Shown piece after piece: positions 1 through 11,301 of a DNA stretch of 64,000 nt (the stretch's first letter is position 1; each line of letters opens with the position of its first letter). Source of the stretch: Mesotaenium endlicherianum. Taxonomy: Eukaryota; Streptophyta; Zygnematophyceae; Zygnematales; Mesotaeniaceae. Under the pieces are notes generated by a model. It had not been told where the DNA came from and did not search any database. It was given only the letters and a program-made list of their open reading frames with translations. The position numbers and the translations under genes were made by a program. The stretch covers positions 68,164 through 132,163 of the forward strand of contig WELA01011789.1 in NCBI GenBank assembly GCA_009602735.1. The letters are read 5' to 3'.

Positions 1-91
<91 letters not shown>

Positions 92-104
92 ACACGCATA
101 CACA
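1..104. repeat. CT microsatellite grading into CG and CA repeats
   Basis: Uninterrupted CT dinucleotides run to about base 79. A short CG run and then CA-type repeats follow. The array is cut by the window edge, so its full length is unknown. Confidence 0.97.
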
Positions 105-335
105 TATACACCCCTCGCACACACACCCACATCCTATATGGATGGGGATAGCAACATGTGGGGTGGTTTTGGGGCAATCACACTGTGGCTCCAGCCTCTC
201 CTCCTCACACTTGCGAAGGCCACCAACTGCGTTTGCAGGCGCTCCTGAAAGTTGTGGCATCTGCCACCCCCTCATCTTCGTCGTCAGCTGCCGGTTCTCG
301 TCGCGATGCTGCCGGTGGTTCCTGCATAAAGATAG

Positions 336-502
336 CTCTCTTTGCGCTGGGCATCATGTGCACGCATGCGGTCCTCCTGGAGCACCTCGCCAAGCACCAC
401 TTTTTTGACATCCTGGAGACCTTGAGAAGATCGCCGGACCAGAATATTGCTTCATACGTGAAGAGGATCTTGTCAAAGTACCCACCGCCAAGATCCCACT
501 AG
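336..502 (+). CDS. possible last exon, helical-repeat-like C-terminus
   Basis: An open frame follows an AG at 334-335 that could be a splice acceptor, and it ends with TAG at 500-502. The peptide is amphipathic and helical in character, with segments such as LLEHLAKHHFFDILETL and IASYVKRILSKYPPP. That pattern would suit the end of an ARM or HEAT repeat protein, but I do not recognise the gene. The upstream part of the same frame is serine- and alanine-rich and less convincing. No neighbouring exon is visible, because the microsatellite and the window edge lie upstream. It could also be chance open frame; the composition is the only support. Confidence 0.3.
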
Positions 503-1770
503 ATTCTTGTAGGCCCTATATGCGGACATGCATAATCTGCTGCACTGGGTTATTACAGTGATCGCTAGGAACTTGAAAGTAGTCTTTTGAACATACCTCA
601 ATGGAGCGCTTTTGGTTTGTCCGTCAATGTAAACCAAGCATGGTGTAGAGTGGACATGCTAAACTACTCTCAACATGTGAGATTTTTACTTTTGTCTTCA
701 GTGTATGACTTCTTCTCAAAATTTGTGAGCTTATTCATTCTAATACGTTTTCATTTTGTTACTACATAGATGAGTTTATGATACTGACATCATTAAGTTT
801 GTCTTGCACTTGGCTAGTGAATGTTGAAGAATGCAAGCGCTTGCAAAGTGTGTGGCGTGCACCAAACATCGTCCATACCCTGTCCTTGTTGACTGTACTT
901 ATCTGCGGGACAGCGCACACACACACTCGCCGCTCCTCTTTCTTGCTCGCAGCTCCTCCCATTACCAATTAAAACCCCTCATATCGTATTTGGTCATTCG
1001 TTATTTTATCGATGATTTTCATCCAATTTCACTGTATCAAGTTCACTACCCTATGTGTCCATATGCATATCATAATCATTGCATATCTCTTAACCGATCA
1101 CTACGTGACCTCCCTGTATGCTCGTAAGCTTAGTTTTATCATCTCATATATGTGTCTATCTTTGGAGCCACGTGGCTTTGCTCGACACAGCCATACGCTG
1201 GAGCCGCCCATGAACATCCTCTCAATTGCTTCCCACAAAACTTCGTGAACACACAGAAATATATATGTCGCATAACAAAAAGGCGTGCACGTCTGAGAGC
1301 GCAAAACGACCCAATCAGTTTTGCCCTAATTATCATTCCTTCCAGTTCTCTCGACATCAACAAACTCTGCAGTATTAAATATTTGCGGAAGGTCGTCATT
1401 GCAAAAACCCCCGATTTTTAGGGGCGGAAATCTATTACCACAAAATAATCATTTTGTACATTCTAATCATTAAAAATTATTCCCATTGATCCAATTGGAT
1501 TTGACAACTATTTGATACCGACTCCAATCGGTCGACATCGAACCATAATCCAAATATGACATGCGCATTATCAAACGCTAAAACCAATGTTAACGACCCC
1601 ATCGGGCCCGAACACAGCGGGCAGCATCAACCTTAATCAATAGTGCCTGTGGGTCTATTTGCCGTCTCGCATACACTTGCTTGCATTTTATCTCATTATC
1701 CATTCATCTTACCCATATCTTGTGGGGTCATTCGTTACACAAATCGTCAACCTTCGACCATCCCAAATTG
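503..1770. other. unassigned non-coding stretch
   Basis: AT-leaning sequence with only short open frames and no recognisable protein, RNA gene or long repeat. A short CA run lies near 919. Confidence 0.6.
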
Positions 1771-3611
1771 ACTTGAAAATGGGGGCACTTAAAGTTCGGG
1801 TTTAAAAACACGTCAAAATGATCGTAAGTGGCGGCCGGAACTCGCGAACTCCTCCATTGGTTGTGTAATTGGAAATGAGGGCACGCAAAAGTTGCGCTAA
1901 GGGAGCACACAAAGTTGAACCCAATTGGGGACACTCAAGGTTTGGCTTTTCCAAGGCACGCAATATTGACTTTCGGTGCATTGGGACATGCAATGCTACA
2001 TTTTGGGGGGGCACGCAAATGTGACTAGAATGAGGGCACGCGAAATTGAATTCAAGTTGGGGCATGCAACGTAAACAAGTTTGAAAGGGAGCACGCACAA
2101 TTGTCTTTGGTGTTGGCACGCAAAATTCGGTTCTAGGGACATGCAAACCTCTTGGCAGGGGGCACGCACAGACCTCTCAGTTGGAAACTTTTTGGATGTT
2201 GTTTGCTATTTTGGATGCTAAAAATCTCAACCCAAACCAAAAAGATGTCTTATAACATCCTTGCAATCGTGAGCGGATGTTGCTTAAAAATCTTAAATTC
2301 TATGGATTCATTCTTTATACTAGGATGTTATCATGCGATTTGATACTACTTAAGACAAATCACCCATAATCATTTACAAGATCTCTGTCACCCTTACTGT
2401 AGGGCAGAGCGGAGGATGTCTTTGAAATACACAAATGTTGTCGAATCTAGGGGCCTGGGCACGCACACCTCTGTTTTGGGGGGCATGCAAGTTTTACTTG
2501 AAGTGGGGGCAGTCATCAGTGTTGTGTGTGGGGCGGTTGGAGGTGTACACTGAAAGTTGACTTTGAGCTAGTTGTGGTACGCAAGCATCTACTTTGGGGG
2601 CACACAAAATGAACTTGACGTCGGGGCAACAAAAAATCAGCTTGAGGACACGCATAATAGATTTCTAGTGGGGGCCGGAAGAAGCTCGCAAACGTATTTT
2701 AATGATTGTGAGGTTGGAATATGTGGGCACGCAAAAGATGTGCTTAAGGTGGCACGCATAATTGGCTCTAGTTGGGACCACGCAAAATGAGGTTTTGCCA
2801 GGGCACGCAAAGTTGACTTGGGGCAAAATTCACTTTTGCCAAGGCGCGCAAAAGTTATGTTCTTGGGCCACGCAAATTTGTTTTGCCAGGCCACGCAAAT
2901 CTGAGTTCACTTGGGCACTCGCAAAACTTGTTTTTGCCAGGGCACGCAAAATTGACATAAATTGGGGACTCGCAGTGCCCGGGCACGCAAAGTTCGGTAC
3001 TAGCTAGGGCCACGCAAAACACGGATTTGCCATGGCACGCAAAGTTCGGTTCTGGGGCCATGCATTTGAGACTCGCAAAAGTCAATTTTGCCAGGGCACG
3101 AAGAGTTCGGGTTTGGGGGCCGTGCAAAACTTGATTTTGCCAAGGCACGCAAAGTTCGGTTATTGGGCCACGAAAAACTCAATATTTGCAAGAGCATGCA
3201 AAAATTGCAAAAAATTGAAAATTGACTTAAGTTGGGGACTCATACAAGTCGGTTTTTCCAGAGCACGCAAAGTTTGATTCTTCGGCCACGCCAAACTCAA
3301 TATTGCCAGGGCACGCAAATTTGACTTCGATCACTTGACGACTCGCAAACCTTGGTTTTGCAAGGGCACTCAAAATTGACTTAAGTTGGGGAACTCGCAA
3401 AAGTTGTTTGCCAGGTTACGCAAAATTCAATTATTGTGCCAGGCAAAACTTGGTTTTGCAAGGGCACGCAAATGGACTTGATTTAAAATACTTGCAAAAC
3501 TCAATTTTGCGAGGGCACGCAAATTTGACTTTCACTTGGGAACTCGCAAAACTCGGTTTTCCCCGGACACACAAAATTAACATAAATTGGGGACTTGGAA
3601 ACTCTCAAAAC
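1771..3611. repeat. degenerate GGCACGCAAA minisatellite-like array
   Basis: The phrase GGCACGCAAA, usually followed by a TTGACTT, TTCGG or TTTGAC variant, recurs at irregular spacing of roughly 25 to 70 bases. I count at least seventeen exact CACGCAAA cores by eye, all on the plus strand. GGGGACTCGCAAAACT variants sit between them in the second half. The array thins out between about 2180 and 2440 and is densest from 2700 to 3600. It ends where Gypsy remnant A begins. Open frames inside it, such as repeats of RALAKL on the minus strand, are by-products of the repeat. Confidence 0.85.
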
Positions 3612-4457
3612 TGATAGGCTAGCCTGCCTGCAGCAGAACAGCCCCTATTCCAACACCGGACGCATTTGCAACTACCTTGTAAGGTAGATTGGGATCGGCC
3701 AATGTGAGAACCGGCGCATGGGTGAGGGCATACGTAATGTTCTCAAGCACTGACTGTGTGTTCTTATTCCAAATTAAAGGCACATCCTTCCTCGTCAGGG
3801 CAGTGAGTGGTGCGACCATCACTGAGTAACCTTGCATAAACTTATACATCTTTGAGGACAAACCAATCCGCAACATATGCGATCTTGGTTGGGTCAGGGC
3901 GAACCCCTTTCAAACCCACAATGTGCGCGAGGTGCAACAGTTCATTCACTAAGAAGGAACATTTTTTGAGCTTAGCATACAGTTGTTGCTCTCAAAGGAT
4001 TTTCAACACCAATTCCAAGTGCTTGTAATGCTCGGCCTCCGTCTTGGAGTAGACCAAGATATCATTGAGGTAAACTCATACGAACTTACCCAAATAAAAA
4101 CATCGTTCATCGTGCTTTGAAATGTCGCGGGTGCATTGGTAAGTCCAAAAATGAGGACTTTGTAATGGAAGTGGCCAATAGGCGTCTGAAACACCGTCTT
4201 GGGAACGTCCTCTGGTCAAATTGAATGATAGCCTTGCGCTAGATTATGCAAAAAGAACACCTCTGCTCTTTGCAACAAATCAAATAAATGATCGATGCAA
4301 GGCAACGAATAGCGGTTCTCGATCGTTATTCTTTAACGCCCGATAATCAATGCACATACGTAGGGTCCCATCCTTCTTATGAACAAAGAGGATGGGCGCC
4401 CCAAATGGATAAGAGGTTGGCTCAGTCCATCCTTGTCAGCAAGTTGATAAGTTGCGT
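3612..4457 (-). pseudogene. A: reverse transcriptase to RNase H part
   Basis: Fossil pol sequence. On the minus strand, 4378-4440 has the PFGAPILF and KKDG signature of Gypsy reverse transcriptase. At 4100-4194 there is [11 protein letters not shown]. At 3619-3876 lies the reverse transcriptase to RNase H junction (PLTALTRKD, then GIGAVLLQ). The piece is cut on the left by the GGCACGCAAA array and on the right by the LTR of element B. Broken, with several breaks. Confidence 0.85.
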
Positions 4458-5201
4458 TGAAAGGGGCAGAGTGCCCTTGTGGAAGCGTAGTGACTCACGA
4501 GGAAAAGAACTAGTTGCAATCATACTAAAGAGTGCAGCGACATATCACTAAGAAAGCTTAAGAAAATTACTCAACATTTCAAGTAGCAAGAAACTGCTCA
4601 CAAATGATGTAGGATGAAAGGCCTTGTCATTCCAAACCCGTAGAAATGTACAGAAGTGAAAACTGATAAGAAACAAAGAAGTTATGTCTATTTATAGTTT
4701 TCTGCCTAAGTGCTCCTCTCTAGGAGGAAGCTACGGGATTTTCTAAGTGTTCGTCAAATTGTCCCTTCCATAATATTCGTGAGTAGGCCAGATCAGTCTC
4801 ATCTGACGTGTTGAGCCGAATTGACGTCCGCATACATGCATCGACATTACTAGAATATTCTATCTTAGGCGCGCTAGGCTCAACTGAAACTTCTAGGTAA
4901 ATCGACCTAGTCGGCACTCCGCGTCAGCCGAACTTACGTGAAGGTTCGAGTTCACTCAAACGGGCCAGATCGCTCGACGCTGTCAGTCAATCCGACGGTC
5001 ACGTTCACCGCGAATCGAGGACAATCGTCAACCGACCTCAAAACTAATTAAACTTTGGAAATCCATAACTCTCTCAATACTTAACCAAATTTGATGAGCT
5101 TAATATCAAAATGACCACAAGAATGCACTCTAGACTTCTATGCAATCAAAACATACTTTCATGAAACTCAAAAATGCACTTTATAAACCTATGACCTTAC
5201 A
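4458..5201 (-). repeat. element B 3' LTR
   Basis: Runs from TGAAAGGGGCAG to CCTATGACCTTACA on the plus strand and matches 10559-11301 almost throughout. Preceded by the target duplication TGCGT at 4453-4457. Confidence 0.95.
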
Positions 5202-5218
5202 TCATCCCCCTCCTCAAG
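5202..5218 (-). promoter_or_regulatory. element B polypurine tract
   Basis: The minus strand reads CTTGAGGAGGGGGATGA directly before the 3' LTR. This is the usual primer site for plus-strand DNA synthesis. Confidence 0.8.
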
Positions 5219-5740
5219 ATGCGACGTCCTCGACGCATTCTGCAAAAAACGTCTCAACTTACTCTTACAATGAGTCAAGTTGGCTTCTGGCTCTCAAGTG
5301 TTGTCGTCCGCATGGTAGCCTTTTTACTTGACCAAATACTCTTGAACAAGTCGTTGACCTTGCTTGACTCGTCGATCGCCGACAATCGCCTCCACTTCAT
5401 ACTCTAATACATCATTGATCTCGATCGGTGGTGGCGGTGTAGGTAATCGTCCTGGATGTCCTTCGTTTGGGTTAACGTATGGCCGCAAACAAGTGACATG
5501 GAACACATCATGGATACGCCAGCCTGAAGGAAGTTCCAACTTAAAGGTCACTGGATTACCCTGCTTGAGCACCATTAAGGGACCTGTAAACCGTGCCCGC
5601 AGTTTCCTCTTGCCTGTGAAAGGTAGGTTCTCTGTTGACAAGAGTACTTTGTCGCCCACATGGAATGTCACTTCCCTTCGACGCTTATTAGCATGCTTGA
5701 CCTGCTCTTCTTGTGCCTTCCGTATAGACGTCTTAGCCAT
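5216..5740 (-). CDS. B: integrase tail with chromodomain-like end
   Basis: The minus strand shows the GPF-type tail (VGDKVLLS, RFTGPLMVLK, HDVFHVTCLRPYV) and then a chromodomain-like segment starting LEYEVEAIV and ending just before the polypurine tract. In chromoviruses this domain steers integration to chromatin carrying particular histone marks. Confidence 0.75.
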
Positions 5741-5743
5741 GTC

Positions 5744-6571
5744 CTAAGTCTTGGCCATCTGCTCCATGAAGGCTTGTGTAGTAGGAACTTGAGTCTCCTT
5801 GGCCTTCTCCAACAAGATGTTCCCTGGATAATATACTTCTCTCCCATAAACCATAGCGAATGGTGACTGCTTGGTGGATCCCTGCATGCTGTTGTTGTAG
5901 GCAAACTCCAACCCTGGTAGCTTCGTGTCCCACTCTGAAGGGTCCTCCATAGTGAAACTCCTGAGCACCTCTTGCAGAGTTCTGTTGAGCCTCTCACTCT
6001 GCCCGTCTGTTTGAGGATGATAGGAAGTGCTCATACTTAGCTTGGTCCCCATCAAAGTAAACAATGACTGCCAAAAGTTGCTAGTAAACCTTGGATCCCG
6101 ATCTGAAACAATCACCTTCGGCAACCCATGTAGCCTGAAAATATGATCAAATAATTGCCGTGCCACATCTGCTGCCGTAGAAGTCTCCTTCATGGGAATG
6201 AAGTGAGCCATCTTGCTGAGCCGATCAGACACAACCCGAACTGCATCGTGCCTTTGACCACTCACTAGTAACAACGTGATGAAGTCCATAGCAATCTGCT
6301 CCCAAGGATACTCTGGATTAGGTAGGGGCTGCAATGTACCTCCCTTCTTTTGATTTGGTGTCTTATTTCTCTGGCACGCATCGCAACTCCTGATCCACTC
6401 CTCGATGTCCTTGTCCATATTTCTCCAATAGTACTCCCGCTTTAGCACGCTTGCCGTCTTCTCGCTTCCAACGTGTCCAGCATATATGCAATCATGATGC
6501 TCCGTAAGTAGTAGGTCGCATAACTCCTTGATGTCAGGTACCACCACTTTCTTGGAATCACATGATACCAT
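5744..6571 (-). CDS. B: integrase
   Basis: Open frame of 275 residues. The HHCC zinc finger comes first (HHDCIYAGHVGSEKT, then CDACQRNK). The catalytic core follows: AMDFITLL with the first Asp, IVSDRDPRF with the second, and HPQTDGQSERLNR with the Glu. It inserts element DNA into the genome. The coding region continues into the chromodomain-like tail at 5216-5740. Confidence 0.9.
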   Translation of the reverse strand: MVSCDSKKVVVPDIKELCDLLLTEHHDCIYAGHVGSEKTASVLKREYYWRNMDKDIEEWIRSCDACQRNKTPNQKKGGTLQPLPNPEYPWEQIAMDFITLLLVSGQRHDAVRVVSDRLSKMAHFIPMKETSTAADVARQLFDHIFRLHGLPKVIVSDRDPRFTSNFWQSLFTLMGTKLSMSTSYHPQTDGQSERLNRTLQEVLRSFTMEDPSEWDTKLPGLEFAYNNSMQGSTKQSPFAMVYGREVYYPGNILLEKAKETQVPTTQAFMEQMAKT

Positions 6572-7085
6572 TTGCCGTCCTTCTTCTGCGTACTCGAGTT
6601 GGACTCAGCTGCTCCACCATCAGCAAACTTTGGGTCCTCCTCATAACCTTTCTGAAGCTTCTCCTTGAAGTCCATACTCTGCTTGATGACTGAGACAGCC
6701 GCAAGGTCACACCTCCTGGATAAAGCGTCTGCAGGGTTGATCTTCCCAGGTAAGTACTCAATCTTGTGGTCGAACTGTTGCAAAAACTCCATCCACCTTG
6801 CCTGTCTTGGAGTCAACGTTGGCTGCGTCATAAACTTCTCCAAGCTCTTGTGGTCGGTCTTGATGAACACCTTCCGGCCGTCCACATAACATCGCCAAAT
6901 CCTCAAAGCCTGGATAATAGCCACCATCTCCCGCTCGTGTGCTGCATAGTTTTGCTCAGCAGGACTCAACTTCTTGCTCTCATATGCCACAGGTTTCAAC
7001 CCTTTGCCTTGGTCTTGGAGAAGAATGGCCCCCACTGCAAAGTTTGATGCGTCCGTGATGATCGTGAAAGGAAGCTCTGGACTTG
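6442..7085 (-). pseudogene. B: RNase H
   Basis: The minus strand encodes a Gypsy RNase [18 protein letters not shown], then YAAHEREMVAIIQALRIWR, then KTDHKSLEKF. The segment [20 protein letters not shown] closes the domain. Its upstream edge is the solo LTR at 7086. This enzyme removes the RNA strand during reverse transcription. The frame is open over most of the domain. Confidence 0.88.
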
Positions 7086-7805
7086 TGTAATGAATCAGTA
7101 TATTGGTTGATATAATATTCATTTAAATATAACAGTTAAATAAGTTCAGCCTGCTGACTCTAGTTAATAATCGGTTTGCTGGACTTCATATTTAATATCG
7201 ATTTAATGACTCAGCCTGGAAGCAGCAGGCTGAAGTCAGCTTAAGTCAGCTTGCTGACACATTCTTTGACAGCCAACTGACTTCCGTACTTGGTAGCAGC
7301 GAACTGCCTCAATATGCATTTAAGTGTGGTATGCTAGATGAATGGCCAGATGACATCCCTATGATGGATGGCGATTCGGGATGATGGGAGATGGCGGTGG
7401 ATTTGGTTAACCGAGGTCCTACCAACGTGGTTAACACCCGAGTAGGCGGTGCCATCGCACTGGCCGTTGAACAGTCTACTCATTCCATGTACATATGCTA
7501 GGCATTGCTCTCGAGTTCGGCGTTTGGAAACGAGGCCAACTCTCTTGTACAGCTTACTGAGAGAGATCTGAATCCAAGGCGAGAAGCCATTGATACGCAC
7601 TGTCTTCTAACCTTGCTTATGTATGAGTTTACTGATTGCATTATTGATGCTAGTTTACTCGCATTTGACTTACGAGTGTTGTTCACTGCTAGTGTGTTGT
7701 CCTTTTGCCATTTAATCAGTCAACGAAAAATCCATAAAGATTACTTGCTGATATAAAGATCTTTATTAATTGTTAATCGCCTATTTGCTAAGTCGATTCA
7801 TTTCA
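7086..7805 (+). repeat. solo LTR of family C inside element B
   Basis: A 720-base LTR runs from TGTAATGAATCAG to CGATTCATTTCA and matches the LTRs of C1 and C2. Perfect five-base target duplications ACTTG flank it at 7081-7085 and 7806-7810. With clean ends and no internal region, it is best explained by LTR-LTR recombination after a full insertion. Confidence 0.95.
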
Positions 7806-7895
7806 ACTTGCAATTGCCAACAGAGGTGCCTGTGTCAACAGCTCCTTAATCTTCTCAAAAGATTGCTGCTCCTTGTCACCCCATAGCCACTTCTC

Positions 7896-9589
7896 CTACT
7901 TCTTCAACATGTCCGTGAGCGGTGCACACACCTTGGCAAATGCTTCAATGAAACGTCGATAATAATTCGCCATGTCGAGGAAACTCCTGAGTTGATGAAT
8001 ATCAACAGGTACCGGCCAATCTCTGACTCCTTGCATCTTCTTCTGCTCCACCTTGACTCCTTCAGCTCCCACTATGTGCCCAAGGAACTCGACCTCCTTG
8101 AGACAGAAGTCGCACTTGCTCATCTTCCCATATTACTTCTGATCTCTCAAGACCTCTAACACCTTCCTTAGATGTTCCACGTGCTCCTCCAAGGTCTTCA
8201 AATAGATCAAGATGTCGTCCAAAATACCACCACAAACTGGTCCAAATGGGGTCTGAAGATACTATTCATGAGTCCCATGAATGTAGCAGGTGCATTAGAC
8301 AACCCAAAAGGCATGACTGTGAACTCAAATAAACCATAGCGAAGCCTGACAACAGTCTTCTGAACGTCTCCTTCCGCAATCCGTACCTGGTGATAGCCAC
8401 TCCTCAAATCTATCTTCGAGAAATACTTCGCCCCGATAAGCCTGTCAATCAACTCGTCCACTCGTGGAAGTGGGTACCTGTTCTTGATGGTGATCTTGTT
8501 GAGCGCCCGGTAGTTGACACACATCCTCATAATCCCATCCTTCTTCTTCACAAATAAAAATGGCGCTGCAAATGGAGACTCGCTGGTCGGATTGAATCCC
8601 TTCTCCAATAACTCTGAGCTGCTTCTTCAACTCATCCAACTCCGCAAACGATTGATGATAGGCGGGTCTCACTGGTGGCTTGCTCCCTGGTTCCAACTTG
8701 ATCTTCTGCTCCATAACTCTCTGTGGAGGTAATCCTGCTGGTAGTTCCTCAAGAAATACGCACTTGAACTCCTCCAATAGCGCCTTAATTTGGGCAGGCA
8801 TCTTAGCAAACTTCTTCTCTTGAGCAGTTGGGCTCTGCTCCTTTTGAGCAAGGGGATCAGACACCACGACTTGCTCCTCCAGCGATGTACATTCGCCCAG
8901 GCTGTTAGGATTCACGCTTGCTCCATCTGATGACCTGGCCAGGGCCACCGAAACAAGGTACATCTCCTTCACCTGATTCGCCCTGCATAGCTTCTTAACT
9001 TGTAGGCTCGACATAAGACAGTTACTTGTGGTCGTATCTACCTCCACCTGTTTCGCTCCATTTCACCATCACGCCCTCGGACCTTCACTTGTCCTGTGCT
9101 CCATTGCACTTGAGGGTTGGCTTTTCTTAGCCATGGTCGGCCCAATATCACCTCATGGTGACCCAACTCTGCCTGCTCCATAACTTCCTTACTCCGGTGC
9201 CCCGCTACTTCCACGTGAATAGATTCCGTAGGTGCACCACACTTGAGTCTCTGCCCATTTGCCAAAATTGCCTCCTTAGGCTCATAATGCTTCTGCACAA
9301 GGATTCGCCACTCTTTCACCAGCTTCTTGTGCACAAAGTTTTCACTTGCGCCACTGTCGACCATACACTTTGCCTTGTTGCCGTCGACTACTCCTTCCAC
9401 GATGATAGGCTTGTCAACGTCTCGTCCTTTGCTTCTCGGCAGGCTCCTGGGGATAACCTCCTTGTGAGTTCTCGTCTTCACGCCAGTAGATACCCCAGAA
9501 CGACTTACTGGCGTCCTCCTTTTTCCTGCTGTTGAGGCTGCTTTGCCTTCACACGACAGTCTCGAGCCAGATGCCCAAGCTTGCCACAA
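7896..9589 (-). pseudogene. B: protease and reverse transcriptase
   Basis: Fossil pol on the minus strand. The retropepsin motif MVDSGASENFVH lies near 9350. The linker AGLPPQRVMEQKIKLEPGS follows near 8700. The reverse transcriptase shows [13 protein letters not shown] and [13 protein letters not shown] (about 8280-8430), and its connection region (GHIVGAEGVKV, FLDMANYYRRF) lies at 7900-8100. It continues beyond the solo LTR at 7086-7805. Broken in several places. Confidence 0.88.
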
Positions 9590-10521
9590 TTATAGCAGGG
9601 TCCTCTCGGCTTAAAATTCTGCTGCCTGCGCTGGTACTGAACAAGTCCCAACTCCATAGGTACTGGACCTTGACCACTCGTGCTTGGCGCTTGAGAGCCA
9701 AAGTGTCGATATCCTTCAAAGTTGTGGCTGCCCCACTGCCTCTGACTATACTCCACAGCGTCGACCCTTGTTGCCAATGCCATCATTTCTCCAAGACTGG
9801 TAGGGTCCTTGAGCGCCACTTCCTTGGCCACAGTTGGCTTGAGTCCCCTCTTGAACTTGTCCATCATCTCTGACTCATGCATGGATGGACATTGAAGCAC
9901 CAGCTCGTTGAAGCGCGATACATATTCTTGAACGCTTCCTCGTTGACGAAGGCGCACCAATAGATCTTGAGCGGTAGCCTCGGGTGCAATAGGTTGAAAT
10001 TGCCTCTTCAAGCCTTCAAAGAGCTGATCAACAGTAGCAGGAACTTCAGACAGCTGCTCCTCTCGTTCATACCAAGCTCCAGCACTCTTCTTCAGCAAGG
10101 TAATCACGAAGGCGACTTGCGCATAATATTCCATAAATTTCTTCACTCCAAAAATCCATTGATGAACAGGCGGCGATCCACGCTCTCCAGTGTACACTTC
10201 AGGCTTAGTTGCACGCACTCCCGATGCGGGTGAAATAACTGGTTGCACCACTGGATTAACATGGATTGGTGGTACAACAGGTGCAGGTGCCGGACTTGTC
10301 GAAGCGGCATTCCCCACAACAACTCGCACCATTCTCTCCACCTCCTGGCGCATATTTTGTTGAAACTGGGTGTAGACTTCTCCTCCAATTGCATATGCCA
10401 TTTGCCTTAGCATCGCCTCTATCTCTTGTTGCTCTCTCATCATCGTTGGTGCTGCCTGCTGACCCACGCGCTCAACATGCTCGACATGTTCGCCTCCTTC
10501 AGCTGCCGATTGCGACTCCAT
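9505..10521 (-). CDS. B: Gag (capsid and zinc knuckle)
   Basis: Open frame of 338 residues, starting at an ATG 38 bases inside the 5' LTR. Residues of about 100-250 form a Retrotrans_gag capsid region, with GAWYEREEQ and SVQEYVSRFNELVLQCP as landmarks. A CCHC zinc knuckle, CYNCGKLGHLARDC, lies near the C-terminus and would bind the element's RNA. The capsid resembles that of element D ([16 protein letters not shown] there, RGLKPTVAKEVALKDP here), so the two belong to the same broad Gypsy branch. The frame overlaps the protease frame, as usual in this group. Confidence 0.9.
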   Translation of the reverse strand: MESQSAAEGGEHVEHVERVGQQAAPTMMREQQEIEAMLRQMAYAIGGEVYTQFQQNMRQEVERMVRVVVGNAASTSPAPAPVVPPIHVNPVVQPVISPASGVRATKPEVYTGERGSPPVHQWIFGVKKFMEYYAQVAFVITLLKKSAGAWYEREEQLSEVPATVDQLFEGLKRQFQPIAPEATAQDLLVRLRQRGSVQEYVSRFNELVLQCPSMHESEMMDKFKRGLKPTVAKEVALKDPTSLGEMMALATRVDAVEYSQRQWGSHNFEGYRHFGSQAPSTSGQGPVPMELGLVQYQRRQQNFKPRGPCYNCGKLGHLARDCRVKAKQPQQQEKGGRQ

Positions 10522-10545
10522 TATATAATATGCAAATTAGCTCAA

Positions 10546-10555
10546 CTTCGATACC
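10546..10555 (-). promoter_or_regulatory. element B primer binding site (tRNA-Met type)
   Basis: The minus strand reads TGGTATCGAAG three bases after the 5' LTR, like the initiator tRNA-Met site TGGTATCAGAGC used by many plant LTR elements. Confidence 0.65.
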
Positions 10556-10558
10556 AGA

Positions 10559-11301
10559 TGACAGGGGCAGATTGCCCTAGTGGAAGCGTAGTGACTCACG
10601 AGGAAAGAACTAGTTGCAATCATACTAAAGAGTGCAGCGGCATATCACTAAGAAAGCTTAAGAAAATTACTCAACATTTCAAGTAGCAAGAAACTGCTCA
10701 CAAATGATGTAGGATGAAAGGCCTTGTCATTCCAAACCCGTAGAAATGTACAGAAGTGAAAACTAATAAGAAACAAAGAAGTTATGTCTGTTTATAGTTT
10801 TTTGCCCAAGTGCTCCTCTCTAGGAGGAAGCTATGGGATTTTTGAAGTGTTTGTCAAATCGTCCCTTCCATAATATCTGTGAGTAGGCCAGATCAGTCTC
10901 ATCTGACGTGTCGGGCCGAATTGATGTCCACATACATGCATCGACATTACTAGAATATTCTATCTTAGGCGCGCTAGGCTAAACTGAAACTTCTAGGTAA
11001 ATCGACCTAGTCGGCACTCCGCGTCAGCCGAACTTACGTGAAGGTTCGAGTTCACTCTAACGGGCCAGATTGCTCGACGCTGTCAGTCAATCCGACGGTC
11101 ACGTTCACCGCGAATCGAGGACAGTCGTCAACCGACCTCAAAACTAATTAAACTTTGGAAATCCATAACTCTCTCAATATTTAACCAAATTTGATGAGCT
11201 TTATGTCAAAATGACCACAAAAATGCACTCTAGACTTCTATGCAATCAAAACATACTTTCATGAAACTCAAAAATGCACTTTATAAACCTATGACCTTAC
11301 A
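10559..11301 (-). repeat. element B 5' LTR
   Basis: Runs from TGACAGGGGCAG to CCTATGACCTTACA on the plus strand. Followed by the target duplication TGCGT at 11302-11306. Confidence 0.95.

Larger units (their letters stand above)
4458..11301 (-). mobile_element. Gypsy (chromovirus-type) element B with both LTRs
   Basis: A full-length but broken Ty3/Gypsy element on the minus strand, inserted in remnant A. Two LTRs of about 744 bases flank gag, protease, reverse transcriptase, RNase H, integrase and a chromodomain-like tail in that order. The target duplication TGCGT lies at 4453-4457 and 11302-11306. A solo LTR of family C at 7086-7805 interrupts the reverse transcriptase/RNase H region. The LTRs differ at about 28 positions by eye, near 96% identity. 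That gives a middle age, older than element D. About half a dozen breaks besides the insertion. Confidence 0.95.

Noticed and set aside
1771-3611. Possible CRISPR-like array
   Set aside because: Repeat units are degenerate and spacing is irregular, with no fixed spacer length; the context is a plant-type nuclear genome.
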